A stretch of DNA of 64,000 nucleotides from Serilophus lunatus (lineage: Eukaryota > Chordata > Aves > Passeriformes > Eurylaimidae): assembly GCA_013399895.1 (NCBI GenBank), contig VXBA01006143.1, forward strand, positions 104,590-168,589, given 5' to 3'. A program made the position numbers and the translations under genes. The notes beneath the pieces were generated by a model. It had not been told where the DNA came from and did no database searches. It worked only from the letters and a program-made list of their open reading frames with translations. Shown here in pieces: positions 25,601 to 37,600 of this stretch (position 1 is the stretch's first letter; each line of letters starts with the position of its first letter).

Positions 25601-28600
25601 CTCAGGTATGAGCTGAGCGGTTTTGTTGGTTGGGTCATTTTTTTCCCTGTTGTTATTATTTACTGTTAGCAGTACTGCTATAATTTTTATTACTGTTAAA
25701 TTGCAGAGCCTGTGTTCTGGTATTATGTGAAGGAAGTTCTGAACAGACACGAGCTGCAGCGCTTTTACTCCCTGAGGGCCATTGCCACAGATATTGGCAG
25801 AGGCCGGGCTTGGCTGCGCTGTGCCTTGAACGAGCACTCCCTGGAGAGATATGTTCACATGCTGCTTGCAGACAGGAATCGACTCAGGTACTGTGCCTGA
25901 CAGCTTGGTCATGCAGGAAACGTGCTGGCAAATGAAGTAAAAAAAAAAACAACCAACCCAAAGCCACAGCTGTAATAACACACCATATTAATTGTCACGC
26001 TGGTCAAGTGGCTTAACCTGATGCTTTTGTTCATTTTTTAAAATTTTTGGCAGTCAGTAAGGTAGTGGCTTGTGCCTTTGTCAACGTGCGTCCTGAAACT
26101 GGCTTTGTTCTACCCATGAGTATAAATTTCTCTCCTCATCTTCACTTCCATCTTGTTTCCTACCTCCCTTCCCTGTTCTTTCAACAATTTTCCTCCCTGA
26201 AACCTTAACACCATGCTTTCAGGTGCCCCTCTCATTCCATTAATATAGTTCACAATTGCAGCCTTGGTCTTATCAATTCATCAGTGGCAATTGCTTGTTG
26301 TCTTTTGGAGGTGCTCATCCTGTAATTGCACAGCTCCAGCAGTGAAGCAAGTGGGAGCTGCTACTGCAGATCCCATGGAAGTGTTTTGGTAACAGTTTGT
26401 GAAGCTTTTGTTACAGCTGCTGAGGGTGACTTGCATGGTGAAATCCTAAAATACCTTGGAGGTTTGTAAACTGAGTTCTGCCTTTTTCCTTGTACATCTT
26501 CAGCTCCTTTTCTTTTTGAAAATTTGAGATGTTCTAATTTTTTTATCAGTAACTGTTGAGTTTGATCAACTCCAGTGGATTCAGCAGAAAGCCATTCTTT
26601 CCATTTGCATTGATTAATGGATGTACTGGATAAGATTGTTGCAAGAACTGAGCTTGTTTGTTTCTCCTTTTCATTTTTATTTTATTCTGCAGGACAGATT
26701 TGGAAATAAAATGAAATGAAGACAATGAAAGAGTAAAGGAAAAATCTGAAAACCATTGTGAGGAAATTAGTGACTTGGATTGCTGTGTCAGTAATAACTG
26801 CCATGCTGACAGCAATACTTGCATAGTATTAGGGTTGTCAGCACACTCTGCATTGTAATGCTATCTCTAAAAAGGCTTATTCCAGAATATTTAAGACTTA
26901 CACATTATCCAAATTCAAATGTGATTTACAGAATGTAGAACAGACCATGTAGTCCAGCCCACCTGCCATAGGCAGGGACACCTTCCACCAGATGTGGTTG
27001 CTCAAGTTGAGAGAAATATTTTTGTTTGTGTTCATACATTCTAATCCTTTATAAAGTGGCTGTAGCAATAAGTATAGAGAGATGCTGTGACTGCTAATGC
27101 AGTGTGAACCCCCTTGTCCTGAGGAGCCTTTTTGCCTCTAAAAAATGCAGAGCTAAAACCAAAGCTAAAGTACTCTCTATTATGTCTTTGATTGCAGTTC
27201 AGACACTTCTGTATGTTTCAGAGCTTCATGGAGTTACTGTGATGTAAAAATTTAATCCATTGGTGAAATCTTACTTATTTTCCAGAATTTTCTCATTTTT
27301 CAGAAGTGGAATATATGTTACTATAGGATTGCATGTATTTTTTTTCTTTTCCTTTCAAATTACAGTGTCTTCTATGAAGACTGGTCTTTTATGATGGATG
27401 AAGAACGTTCCAGTATGATCCCTACAATGGCAGCTGGTAAGAATTTCTCTCAAATATTACAGTTCTTGGAAAACTATTGTCTTTTGGAATGTTTTATCTT
27501 TATCTTGTTGTGAGGAGCTTCTCTAACACATTCTGTTAATGTGGAGAATGTGTATCAGGGGCACACTCAGGGTGAATAGTCAAGGTATTTTGCCAATTTA
27601 TGCCATGAATTGATTGATTCTTTAAATCCTGGATTTGGCCTTCCTACACTTCAAAAGTCTTTCACATAAATTTTCTAGCTCTTCAGCAGTCAAGGCTGAC
27701 TTTAAAACTATTTAGAGAAAACAAAATGGGTTATTTCTGGCTAGAAAAGAGTTGTCATAGAATTTTATAGTAAGATCCCAATTATAGGTAAATACAGGTA
27801 AGGAGAGTAACAGTAAGAAACGATAATAATTTACTTTTATGGAGTTTGACCACAGAAGTGATGAATTATTACCTTTTGTACACCCTTTTCTCTGAAACAT
27901 GGTCACATGCTTAGTTCTGCAAGACAAAGTTCATGGGAGTTTTTGCTAATAGAACAGAGGAACCAACAAATACTAAAGTTGCAGTGAAATGAGTTTCCAT
28001 GAAAGGTTATAAATAAATGAGTTCACAGTACTTATTACTTATTTGATGTGCGGCTGAACAGCCATCAAGATGAATTCAGAACTGATTGCATCAGCTTGAA
28101 CATAATCTAAAACAGAATTAATGGCATATGAAAGAATAAGAATTCTTGCATGGAGAACTGTGGAGAATTTTGGGGAAAAATGTTTTGCATGTCATAACTT
28201 TATTAATCCTGAAGTTCTATGTTTTTAGCTTTTATGTGCATTTCTGGTCTCTTTTTCCCCTTTTATCTGAAGGTCTGAACTCCATCCTTTTTGCAATCAA
28301 CATTGATAACAAGGATTTAAATGGGCAGAGCAAGTGCACACCCACTGTTTCTGATTTGCTGAAGGAATCCACACAAAATGTAACTTCCTTATTGAAAGAA
28401 TCCACCCAGGGTGTGAGCAGCCTTCTCCGGGAGATCACAGCATCCTCTGCTGTCTCCATTCTCATAAAACCTGACCAAGACACTGACCCACTTCCTGTTC
28501 TGTCAAGGAATGTCAGTGCTGGTAAGCTTTTATGCACTGTTAGTGTTGTTCAGAAACTTATAAAATATCCAAGTGTGTTTAAATACCTTTTTAATGTAAA

Positions 28601-31600
28601 TGCACTAAAGTACAACAAAAATCTTAAAAATAAATGCACTACAGATGAGAAATAGTAGTGTGTAATAAAAAATATGAAATTTTTTAGAAATATGGTGTGA
28701 ATACTGGATAACTGTGTTTTTCAGCTTCCTTGTATCACTGTGAGAGGGATGGTGAACTGTCTTCCTGGTAGTGCTTTCTTGTGACCTGAATTTCAATTTC
28801 TTTTTCATAAGAATAGGCTTACAAGATGAAATAAGAGCATAATTGACCATATGCTATCTGTGGCTCTACAACATAATGTACGTTGTGTGTACAGTACATG
28901 TGTGCACAGCACATAAAATGTACAACTTGCACTAAAATGTCACTTTTAAAAAAATTAGTTTGTTCAAATGCAATTATATGTGGAGTGTTAGAGCAAGTCA
29001 GATGTTTTCATTAAAGTCTGTGTTTTTTGCTGGAATTCTATTTGCAATCAGAATGGGTTTAACATCCTTTTAAAGTGAGTCAGTGTGTTTTGTGGGTATG
29101 TAACAGCTGGACTCGGGACTAAACTGTTTTGTTTAATTCAATGTGAGTTGTCCTGGTGAGGAAGTTTCTGGTATTTTAGTGCTTCAACTTTGCATTTGGC
29201 TTCATGTGCACATTGGATTCAGTAAGAACAGGTAATAATTTAAAATGAGTCTGTACTGATGTAATTAGAGAGGATTTCAGTGTGTTTCTGGACCAAGAGT
29301 TAATTAGCTGAGGGAGGGAACAAGTTTAATTTCTTCTGAAAACTGACAGCACAGTTTGGAGTATAGACAAAACTAACTTTATTTGATTGCAAGTTGTGGA
29401 TTCTATTTGTATTGTGAGTTTGTTCTTTTTGTTTCTCTGGAAGTGTTTTCTATGTTGTGTAGACATGCTCTGCAATACAGAGTGTCCACATTCCATGGGA
29501 GAAAGTGACAGGAAGGCTAACTTTTTATTTTAAATTTAATTCTAGGGGTTTGAACCTTTTTTTTCCAGTTCAACTTGAATAATATTATGAATGCACTTAC
29601 ATAAATCAGATTTTAGAAGATATTTTGGAAGACATATAAAATAAATGTGGCAATTAAAGATTTATAAGCACACATCTATGAAAAGATAATGAATAACCTG
29701 TAGATCTAAGTGTTGTTTTCTTTACAAAACTCATTTAGTTCGTGATCTCTTTTAAGAAAAAACCAAGTGTATTTTATTGTTTCTCTCTTCTAAACTATGT
29801 AAAACTTTGTATTACTAGATTTGAAACATAGAAAAGAGCGAAAAAAGAAGAAGAGAGTAACCAATATTATCTCATTTGATGAGGAGGAGGATGAGCAAAA
29901 TTTGGGGGATGCCACAAAGACTCTGGTTGCAGGAGAAAGTTCAGAGGAGAGTGTAGACAGATCCTCAGTTCTTGTATTGTCCTCATCTGAAAGCACTCTC
30001 GGGAAAAACTTGAATGGGAATGAAAGTAACAGTTCATGGAAGAGCAATTCAGTGTTCATGAATGGAGAATATGAGTACCAGAAACTGGATGTGAAGAGCA
30101 TTGATGATGAAGATGCAGATGAGGATGAGCTGTATGGGAAAACATTAGGAAGTAAAGGCATAGAAGGTGAAACTGAGGCTTCTGAAAAGTAAGTAATGGT
30201 GCAAGAGTTAGTGGGAAAATTCCCATGCTTCCCATCCACCCCTCTCTTTCATGAGTACTGGCAAATTGATGTGCTGAACTGAATTGTATATTTTTCTCTT
30301 CTCCCCTTGCCCTCTTTTCTTGTTATTTTTCATTGTTTAAACCATTTGGGCAATTGTGGTGATGGTATTTTGCTTCTAAGTTCCACTGAAATCCAAAATT
30401 TTGAGATTTCAGACTTTTTATTTGCCTTGAAGTTCTTGATTGTTAAAATTGTTGGATGATATAGCCAGGCTATAATCCTGGCCTACTTGACATTTCTTTA
30501 TTCTTAGTATGATATAAATTCTGTTTTGTCTTCACAGTAAAAATGTGTGTTTTAAGAGGAGTAATCCTGTTACATCGGAGTAGGTAGTCAAGATAAGACC
30601 AAGAGAGAATAATTTTAAATGCTAATATGCTTTATTTCTGACAAAGGAATTCGTTTGGAGAAAAAAGCAAGCACTGCTTGTCTCATCTGCTTTGGAATGT
30701 CTGATCTTTAATGAATTAATATATGGATGACCAAGAAATTGGCAGGCAGATTGAAATAAAGATTTTTCTTGCAGTGGTATCTCTGAAATTCATAAGCATA
30801 TGAACATGAGTATTGACTGTATAAATAGATTGTTTTGTAAATTTGTTTTAAATCTAGGACACATGAAATAGGCTCATGCAATTCTCAGATATGCAGCTGG
30901 ACTCCTCTGCAGGTCCTGAATGATGACTCAGATGTTCTGTTTCCTGTTAGTGCTGTTGGCTCTTACTCCCAAACAGGTGGGTATTTTAATTCAAAGAGTT
31001 CCAACAACCTTTATGATGGAATTTTTAACATGGGACAATAGTAAGAAATAGTAAGATTGTAAGGACATAGGAGATACTGCACAACTGGGGTAGAAAATTC
31101 AATTAAAATTTACTCTAGTCCTGAATCAGAGTTGTCTATTTGAGTTGCTATTTAGTTGAGGAGGATTTATCAGTGTCAAAATAAACCAGGGTTTTGTTGA
31201 GATTAAACTGTGCTGATGTAGAGTATTTTATTAAAGTTTAAGATTGTTGAATAGAAAGTATCCATATTCATTTTGTAGATATCCCTGTGCTGGAAGAAGT
31301 TGCAAGTGTGTTTGAGAACTTGAATTCAAATTAATCTTGACAGATTGGAGAGCAGTTGGAGGCAGTTCAATAGGATCTGTTACCTGTTTATGTATAGAAT
31401 GAGGAATGACTGACTAGGAAATACTTCTTCAGAAAAGGATATGGGAATCTTGGAATAGTTTGGGTTGGGAGGGATCTTTTAGTCTAAGATTGGCTTTCTG
31501 ACCTGGGAGCACCAGTTTCCAGCTTGTATCTAATTTTACACCTGCCAGTATGCTCAAATTGTTTTCTGCAGGTTGCAAGCTGATAGTGAATTGGCAGTGC

Positions 31601-34600
31601 TGTGCATGAAGGAAAGTGTCACGTGTAAATTTATCCCCCATTGGCTCTGATGTGGCCTCAGCTACAGTATTGTGTGCAATTTGGGGTACTGCACTCCAAA
31701 AATGATGTGAACCAGTTAAAGCAAGCAATAAAAACTGTCAAAGGAATAGAAAAGAAGACCTGGTGATTTTCCAGTATCTGTATTGGTACCAAAAACAAAA
31801 AAGAAAATTCTACCAACCTTCCTGTTCACCCCACTAATGTTCAAAAAGTGTAGCTTTCATAAAACTTTGTGTGTATTCATTTTTTTGGTAACCATTTTAC
31901 AAACATCTCAGTGGCATTAAATGATGTTTTGATTGTGAAATATTTAATATTTTTACACATACATTGTATGTGCTAAGAGTTTAAGTGGATTGTTAATTGA
32001 AGGCCTCTGAAAAAGTGTCATTTAGTTCTGTAAGTTGATAAAAATGTGAATCATAAAATAATGCTGTACTGCCCTCTGCTGTATTTTAGAACATCTACTT
32101 TATAAGAAATGGCAGTGGTTCAAAAATTTAGAAAATACATTTTCAGTTTTTATTTGTGCTGGCACATTTTTCAGTTTATGAAGGAATGGATTTAGAAAAC
32201 ATTGCGTAGTTTGTGCCATTATGTTCTCTTAAGGTTTAAATCTGGAGTACAAGTAGTTCCTGTTTCTGGGGGGTTGATGTGTGGAATGGGAACCTGCAGG
32301 TGCTGTTTTAGTCAATAGATGTCATGAGAGATCAGGAGTGTGAGCTGGGGGTTTGTAGCTGAAATCAAGTCAGGAGTCTAAGCCAAGTCTTAGTACTGGA
32401 GGCAGATGACCAAAGAGGACAACAATAACTAACAGAGCCTTACTTTGATTAAGATACCAAGTATTACTTTTATTAAGCTACCAAAGACCCTTGTTGCATC
32501 TTGCTTCATCTCAGAACTATTTTGAATACACTGGACTGCCAGGGATGGTAACAGGCCCATTCAGATCCCTTCTGGCACAGTACACAGATATTTTCTTGTG
32601 TTCCCCTTTCTGGTAACCCCCATGGTCTGTCATGCAAACTCACGTGATCCAACACTGAACTAGTGAAAGGGATCTTCATCAATTGTAGGAAACAGCAGCA
32701 CAGGTTTTGCTGTCTGATCTCCTGATTTCAACCTTCCAAGCTGGTCCTGGGCCCCTATGGACAGTGTGGAGCTGACAGTGCAGGCAGGGCTGCACTAAAT
32801 GGCCCATCCTGCAACCCAAATGCCAGCCAGGGAGGGAGAGGGATGCACATGGATGTGGTCAGCCTCTCCTCAGCCATACTGACAATTTGAGGAGATTGAA
32901 AGGTGCCTTAGGCTGTTGTTGGCTTGACTTTGGAAGTTACGCTGGTGCTATAGAGGAATGATATCGGAAGGAATGTGTATTAGCTTATTCTGAGGGCACT
33001 TCAGCCCAATAACTGGCAAATTCATTGTTATTATGACACCATTTTTGTTAAAACATTCTTAAATAGCTCTTGTAAAATATATAGGTTAACCCAGTATTTT
33101 GGTTTATAGGTCTTAATACAGATACATAACAAGACATACATATTTGAAATAGATTTCAGCCCAGTCTATAGTGTTGTATGTTAATATCTCTATTTTCAGT
33201 TTTAGTCTGTTGCAGTGCTTCAGGGATGTGTCAGGGCATATCATATCTCCATGTAACTAGAAATGAAAAAGCCTCAGTCAAAATTCAGTTGCTTGGAACA
33301 AAAATGGAGTGTGCATTTTAGGAACTGAGCTTCAGTAAACTCTACAGCTTAAGAAATAAATTTTCTTCTCCATAGTCTTTCTGATATAGCTCTTAATTCC
33401 CATTAACATTTTCCCATTTACTTTTTAAATCTCTGATATTTTTAGTTCATGATTTTAGGATTGTCTTATAGTAACTTTGTAACCCTTACCTAGTGGGATG
33501 CAGAAGACATCAATAAAATATGATTTTTGCTTCTTTAATGACAGCTCAGTGATGTGTATGTTTTGTGTCCGACAGTTGTGGATCTGTGGACAGATGTGTA
33601 TTATTCATGCTTTTTAAACAATGTCTCATCTGTCTGATTCCTGATGTTTACCACATAGACATAAGGAGCCAGAGGAAAGCCATGGTGCTCTCCTGGGAGT
33701 ATGTAAGGGACTGGTGTCTTTGCAAAGTGTCATGTGCTGGAGACTAACCACAAATTCTTCTCCTGCAAGTCACAAACAGATTTGTAATGAGTATCAGATG
33801 CCATGTGGTGGTTGATCTCCTGGGACTGACAAAAATAACATCAGTAAGCAACATAGCTTTGCAACACTGTTAGTCTAAAATGTACATATACAATAATCTT
33901 GTGCAATACTAATATTTTGGATGATGGCCATGTTCCTGAGGAACTTTACAGTCCTGTTGTATTCAGAGGGAATGTGCAGAAATCAACTTTGGAAAAAGAA
34001 TTTAAAGTGTTTAAAACTTTAGTAAAGATGAGTATATTTAAAAATGTAGCTACCTTCCTTCTGAATTTGTTTTAATTTTATTTTTTTAAGTATTATAAAC
34101 TAATATAAGCTAATATTATTAGCTATATAAGCTAATGCTTGTGCATAAACCTTTAGATAACTTGGAGAACGGAGAGGGGCCTGATCATGTTCATCCAGTA
34201 GAACTAGTTCCAAGAAGATCTGATCTTCCTTACAGGTACGTGTCAAACATATTTTTCTTAAAAAAACTCCCAAAACTTCACCCTGTAGCTGGCAACTTAG
34301 TATTGTTATCTAATGCACTCAGTACTAGAAAACCAGTTACTCATTGGGATAAATCTACAAATGTGTGGAAAGACAAATTTAAAAAACCTGCACTTCCCTT
34401 TTTGTCTGGTTTCATATATTGAACTTCTTCCAATTATCTTGTAGAAGTCACATAGGCATGTCAAGTAGCAGACAGACTTGGCCTCCTAGTTTTGGAAATA
34501 GGTTTTATTTTAGGGTTTATATGATTTTTTACTTTATTCTCCATGATCTGTTGTTTTTTTTTTTTTTTTTTTTTTTTGTGTATTCTTAAATCTGGCCCAG

Positions 34601-37600
34601 GAGATGCATTAAAGTTAGGGTTAAATTTAAGTTGATTAAATATGGGTGAATGTGATGACAATTCTAGTTGCTGGAATGTTTTTTTTTTAAGTTTTAAATT
34701 CAAGGTTTTTTCATTTATTGATTATACTGTACTTTTATGACTAGAGTGGAAGTCAGTCCTCCAGCTCAAGTGAATACTTTAAGCAGTATGTTGCCTTCAG
34801 CCACTGTGCCAGAATCCATGACAATTAGTAAGTACTTCCTTGATATATCTAGATTGATGGAAATAACTTTGAAAGTCCTGTAATTCTTTCTATTTTTATC
34901 TCAGTAAGATCTGTAGAGAGGCAGAGAGCACTTAATTTCTGATGTGCTGGCCACATTAGAAATAACTGCTCTAAAATGATTTTTGTATTGGCAGATCCTG
35001 GGTTAGGGTTCATTGCAGCTGATATATCTTTACACTAGATGTGGCTTCAGTAGTTAAATGAAAAATAATGATTTAATTTGACTAACTTGTTTAAAGTTCT
35101 ACAAGCTCTGAAAACACTAATGGTTGGTTCTGGTGTGGCCTTATTATTTTGCCTGCATTTGTCAATGCTTAGTTGGAAAAACCAAACAAAACTGGAACTC
35201 TGTGTACACTCAGTCTGTGGTTTTGATATGAAAATCTGCTCCCAACATAAATACGGGCTTTCATATGCAAAAACTTAAGTGGAGAAGAAGCGTATTTTCA
35301 ATGGTATTCAGAGTAGAACCAAACAGGATTAAGTTGCTTTTGCTGTAGAGGTAGATTAATAGAAGCACAGGCAGTTTGTTTACCCCATCTTTAATCTATT
35401 TTCTTGGAGAACAAAGACTTAGTTCTTAGACTTGCTGTCCAAGCATGTGAGCCAGTATGTGTTGATGTTCCTCAGTGTACAGAATGTTCTGTAACTGAAC
35501 TGGCTTTGTTCCCAAAGCTCTTGGGTGTTTGTGCATTTCTTCTTATAAATTTAAATATGTGTGAGTTTTAAATTATGACATTTGGGAAGTTAGAAGTGAT
35601 GCAGCCAAGATTCTTTACTGAAATTGAATCATGAAATGAACAAAATGTATGAACCCTGAAAATATTCAAGTCTCTTTTCTAAAGTCATGCTCAAGTGCTG
35701 TCTGTGTCACCCTGTGTTAGAAGAGGTAGGCCAGGCATTTCACTGGGCAGGGTTTCAGGGCCTGGCGTTCATCTGCTGGCTGAGCTTTACAAAGCTGAAA
35801 AATCCTTTTTTGCACAGCACTTCATGAAGTGGGAAACTAGTTTGAGACTTCCAAGTGGCCTATTTGAAGGTGTGGATGGAGTTACTGTTATTAGTTACTG
35901 TGATACTTTGGCCGCCAGACATTCTCTGCTGTTATTGCTACAATATCCTTTTGTTCTTACATTTTTATTTTACTTTTCAGTGGTAGAGTTTCAATGGGAA
36001 ATGTTCTGGTGTTACTGCACTCTGTTGCTTCTGTTGTTCTGTAGGAGTCAGGAACCAGCAGGGGCCGCAGTTGGTCTCCTTCAGTTGCTCAGTTAGTTCC
36101 TATGTGTAGGTAAGCTATAAAATAGAAAGAAAATCTTGAGATTTTCAATTCTTGATACTTAGCAATTTGTAAATGAAGTGAAAACACAGGATCAACAGAC
36201 ACATGCACACCATCAATTTCCCAGTTCAGAGCAGGCTTTTGGCATTTCAAAACCATTTATAAAGCCAGTAGAACACTTAGTAAATAATCTAATCATAATT
36301 ATAATAAAAATTCAGATGGCTATACATTTCTAGTCAATACATTTATAGCAGTTGATGCCAGATACATGCAATAAAAATGTTTTTTTTCAAGTTTGTTGTT
36401 GTTGGTTGTAAATTCTTTGTACAGAAGGAATTCAGGGCTATGACAGTGAGACACTGAAGCTCTTTTTCTCTATTGCAATTAGCAAAAGAATTATTAAATG
36501 GTGAGGCTTATAGCCTGGTTGCATAGCAACTGATTCTAACATCAAGCAAGAAAAAGGGAATGCAGTAGTGCAGTGAGAAAAGCTGTGAGGTCTCCAGTGG
36601 CTGGATTTTTATGCTTCTTACTTCTGAAGACAAAGCCTGAAATGAATTTAAAAAAAATAATCTTTTCCTGCTTCCTTTCCAACTTACTAGTATAGTAGTA
36701 ATCTTTTCTTCCTTCTTTTGTTATGCAGGCTAGAAAACTGTGTTGTGAGAAGCTATAAGTTGAAATTTCTGCCATTTTGAGTTATTTTCCTGAATTCGTG
36801 TCCCATGCATTTTTAAGTTATAGATTTATTTAGCAGCAGTTACAGCTGAAAAAATACTGATACGACCCAAGACAAATCCTAATCCAGACAGTTAGAGTTT
36901 CATTGTGTATGTTGAACATCATCAGAACACTTGCCCTACTTTACAGATCATTGTCTTACAACCAATTTTATTGTTTGTCAGAAGTTTCATATATATGCAT
37001 CTACTCCTAAGTCATTTTCTAATTTTTAAAAAAGTTGTACTTATCATATTTGAATCACAAACATCTTTGTCTATTCCAAATGTTACCATTGGTAGATTAT
37101 ATTTTCAGCATTGTTTGTCACCAGAACAGTCCGTTCTACCAGCACAACTCTCCTCATTTTGTTTTTGCAGTAGAAAAAAAAAAGAAGTTCCAAAACTTTC
37201 ATTTTATGAGGATGTTATTTGTGTCCTTCTTTACATGGTTCTTTTATTATAGTGCTGTTTTTGGTATATAGTTGGCAATGTAGTTTTTTCACTATAATTT
37301 TCTTCAGTTTTTAAAATTGGGCTTAACCACAAAGGTTACCAAAGGTTGTAGCTTTGTGTATCATTCCATATTTTTTCATATATTCTTGAGAAAACCCCCA
37401 GTTTTTCACAATCGCTGGAGAACTTTACTGAATAATCAAACCTACATATTATATTTTTGTCCTGGTTGTGTAAGTCAATAGACTGTATATTTTTGGACTT
37501 TGTGTCCTCTAAATAGCTTCTGACCTGTTCTGTGACCTGGTTGCCACCAGTCAAGGACAGGCACTAAATTCTCGTGACTTCTTAGAAAGCACAGCTGTGC

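Larger units (their letters stand above)
30977..34156 (+). other. SNX29: SNX29 intron 9
   Basis: A 3.2-kb intron with two old CR1 fragments (31440-31490 and 31655-31765) and a relatively GC-rich patch at 32500-32880 that I could not assign. It ends in an unusual run of CTAAT motifs before a weak acceptor. Confidence 0.7.

Noticed and set aside
25508..25981. 157-codon minus-strand frame over SNX29 exon 5
   Set aside because: It is antisense to a highly conserved RUN-domain exon and has no independent support.
29790..30239. 149-codon serine/phenylalanine-rich open frame on the minus strand
   Set aside because: It is the complement of SNX29 exon 8, whose purine-rich, acidic and lysine-rich codons leave the opposite strand open.
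35695..36096. 133-codon open frame in intron 11
   Set aside because: The translation is low-complexity and leucine-rich without a domain. Its 3' part overlaps the exon-like element at 36045, but in a different frame from the SNX29 phase.
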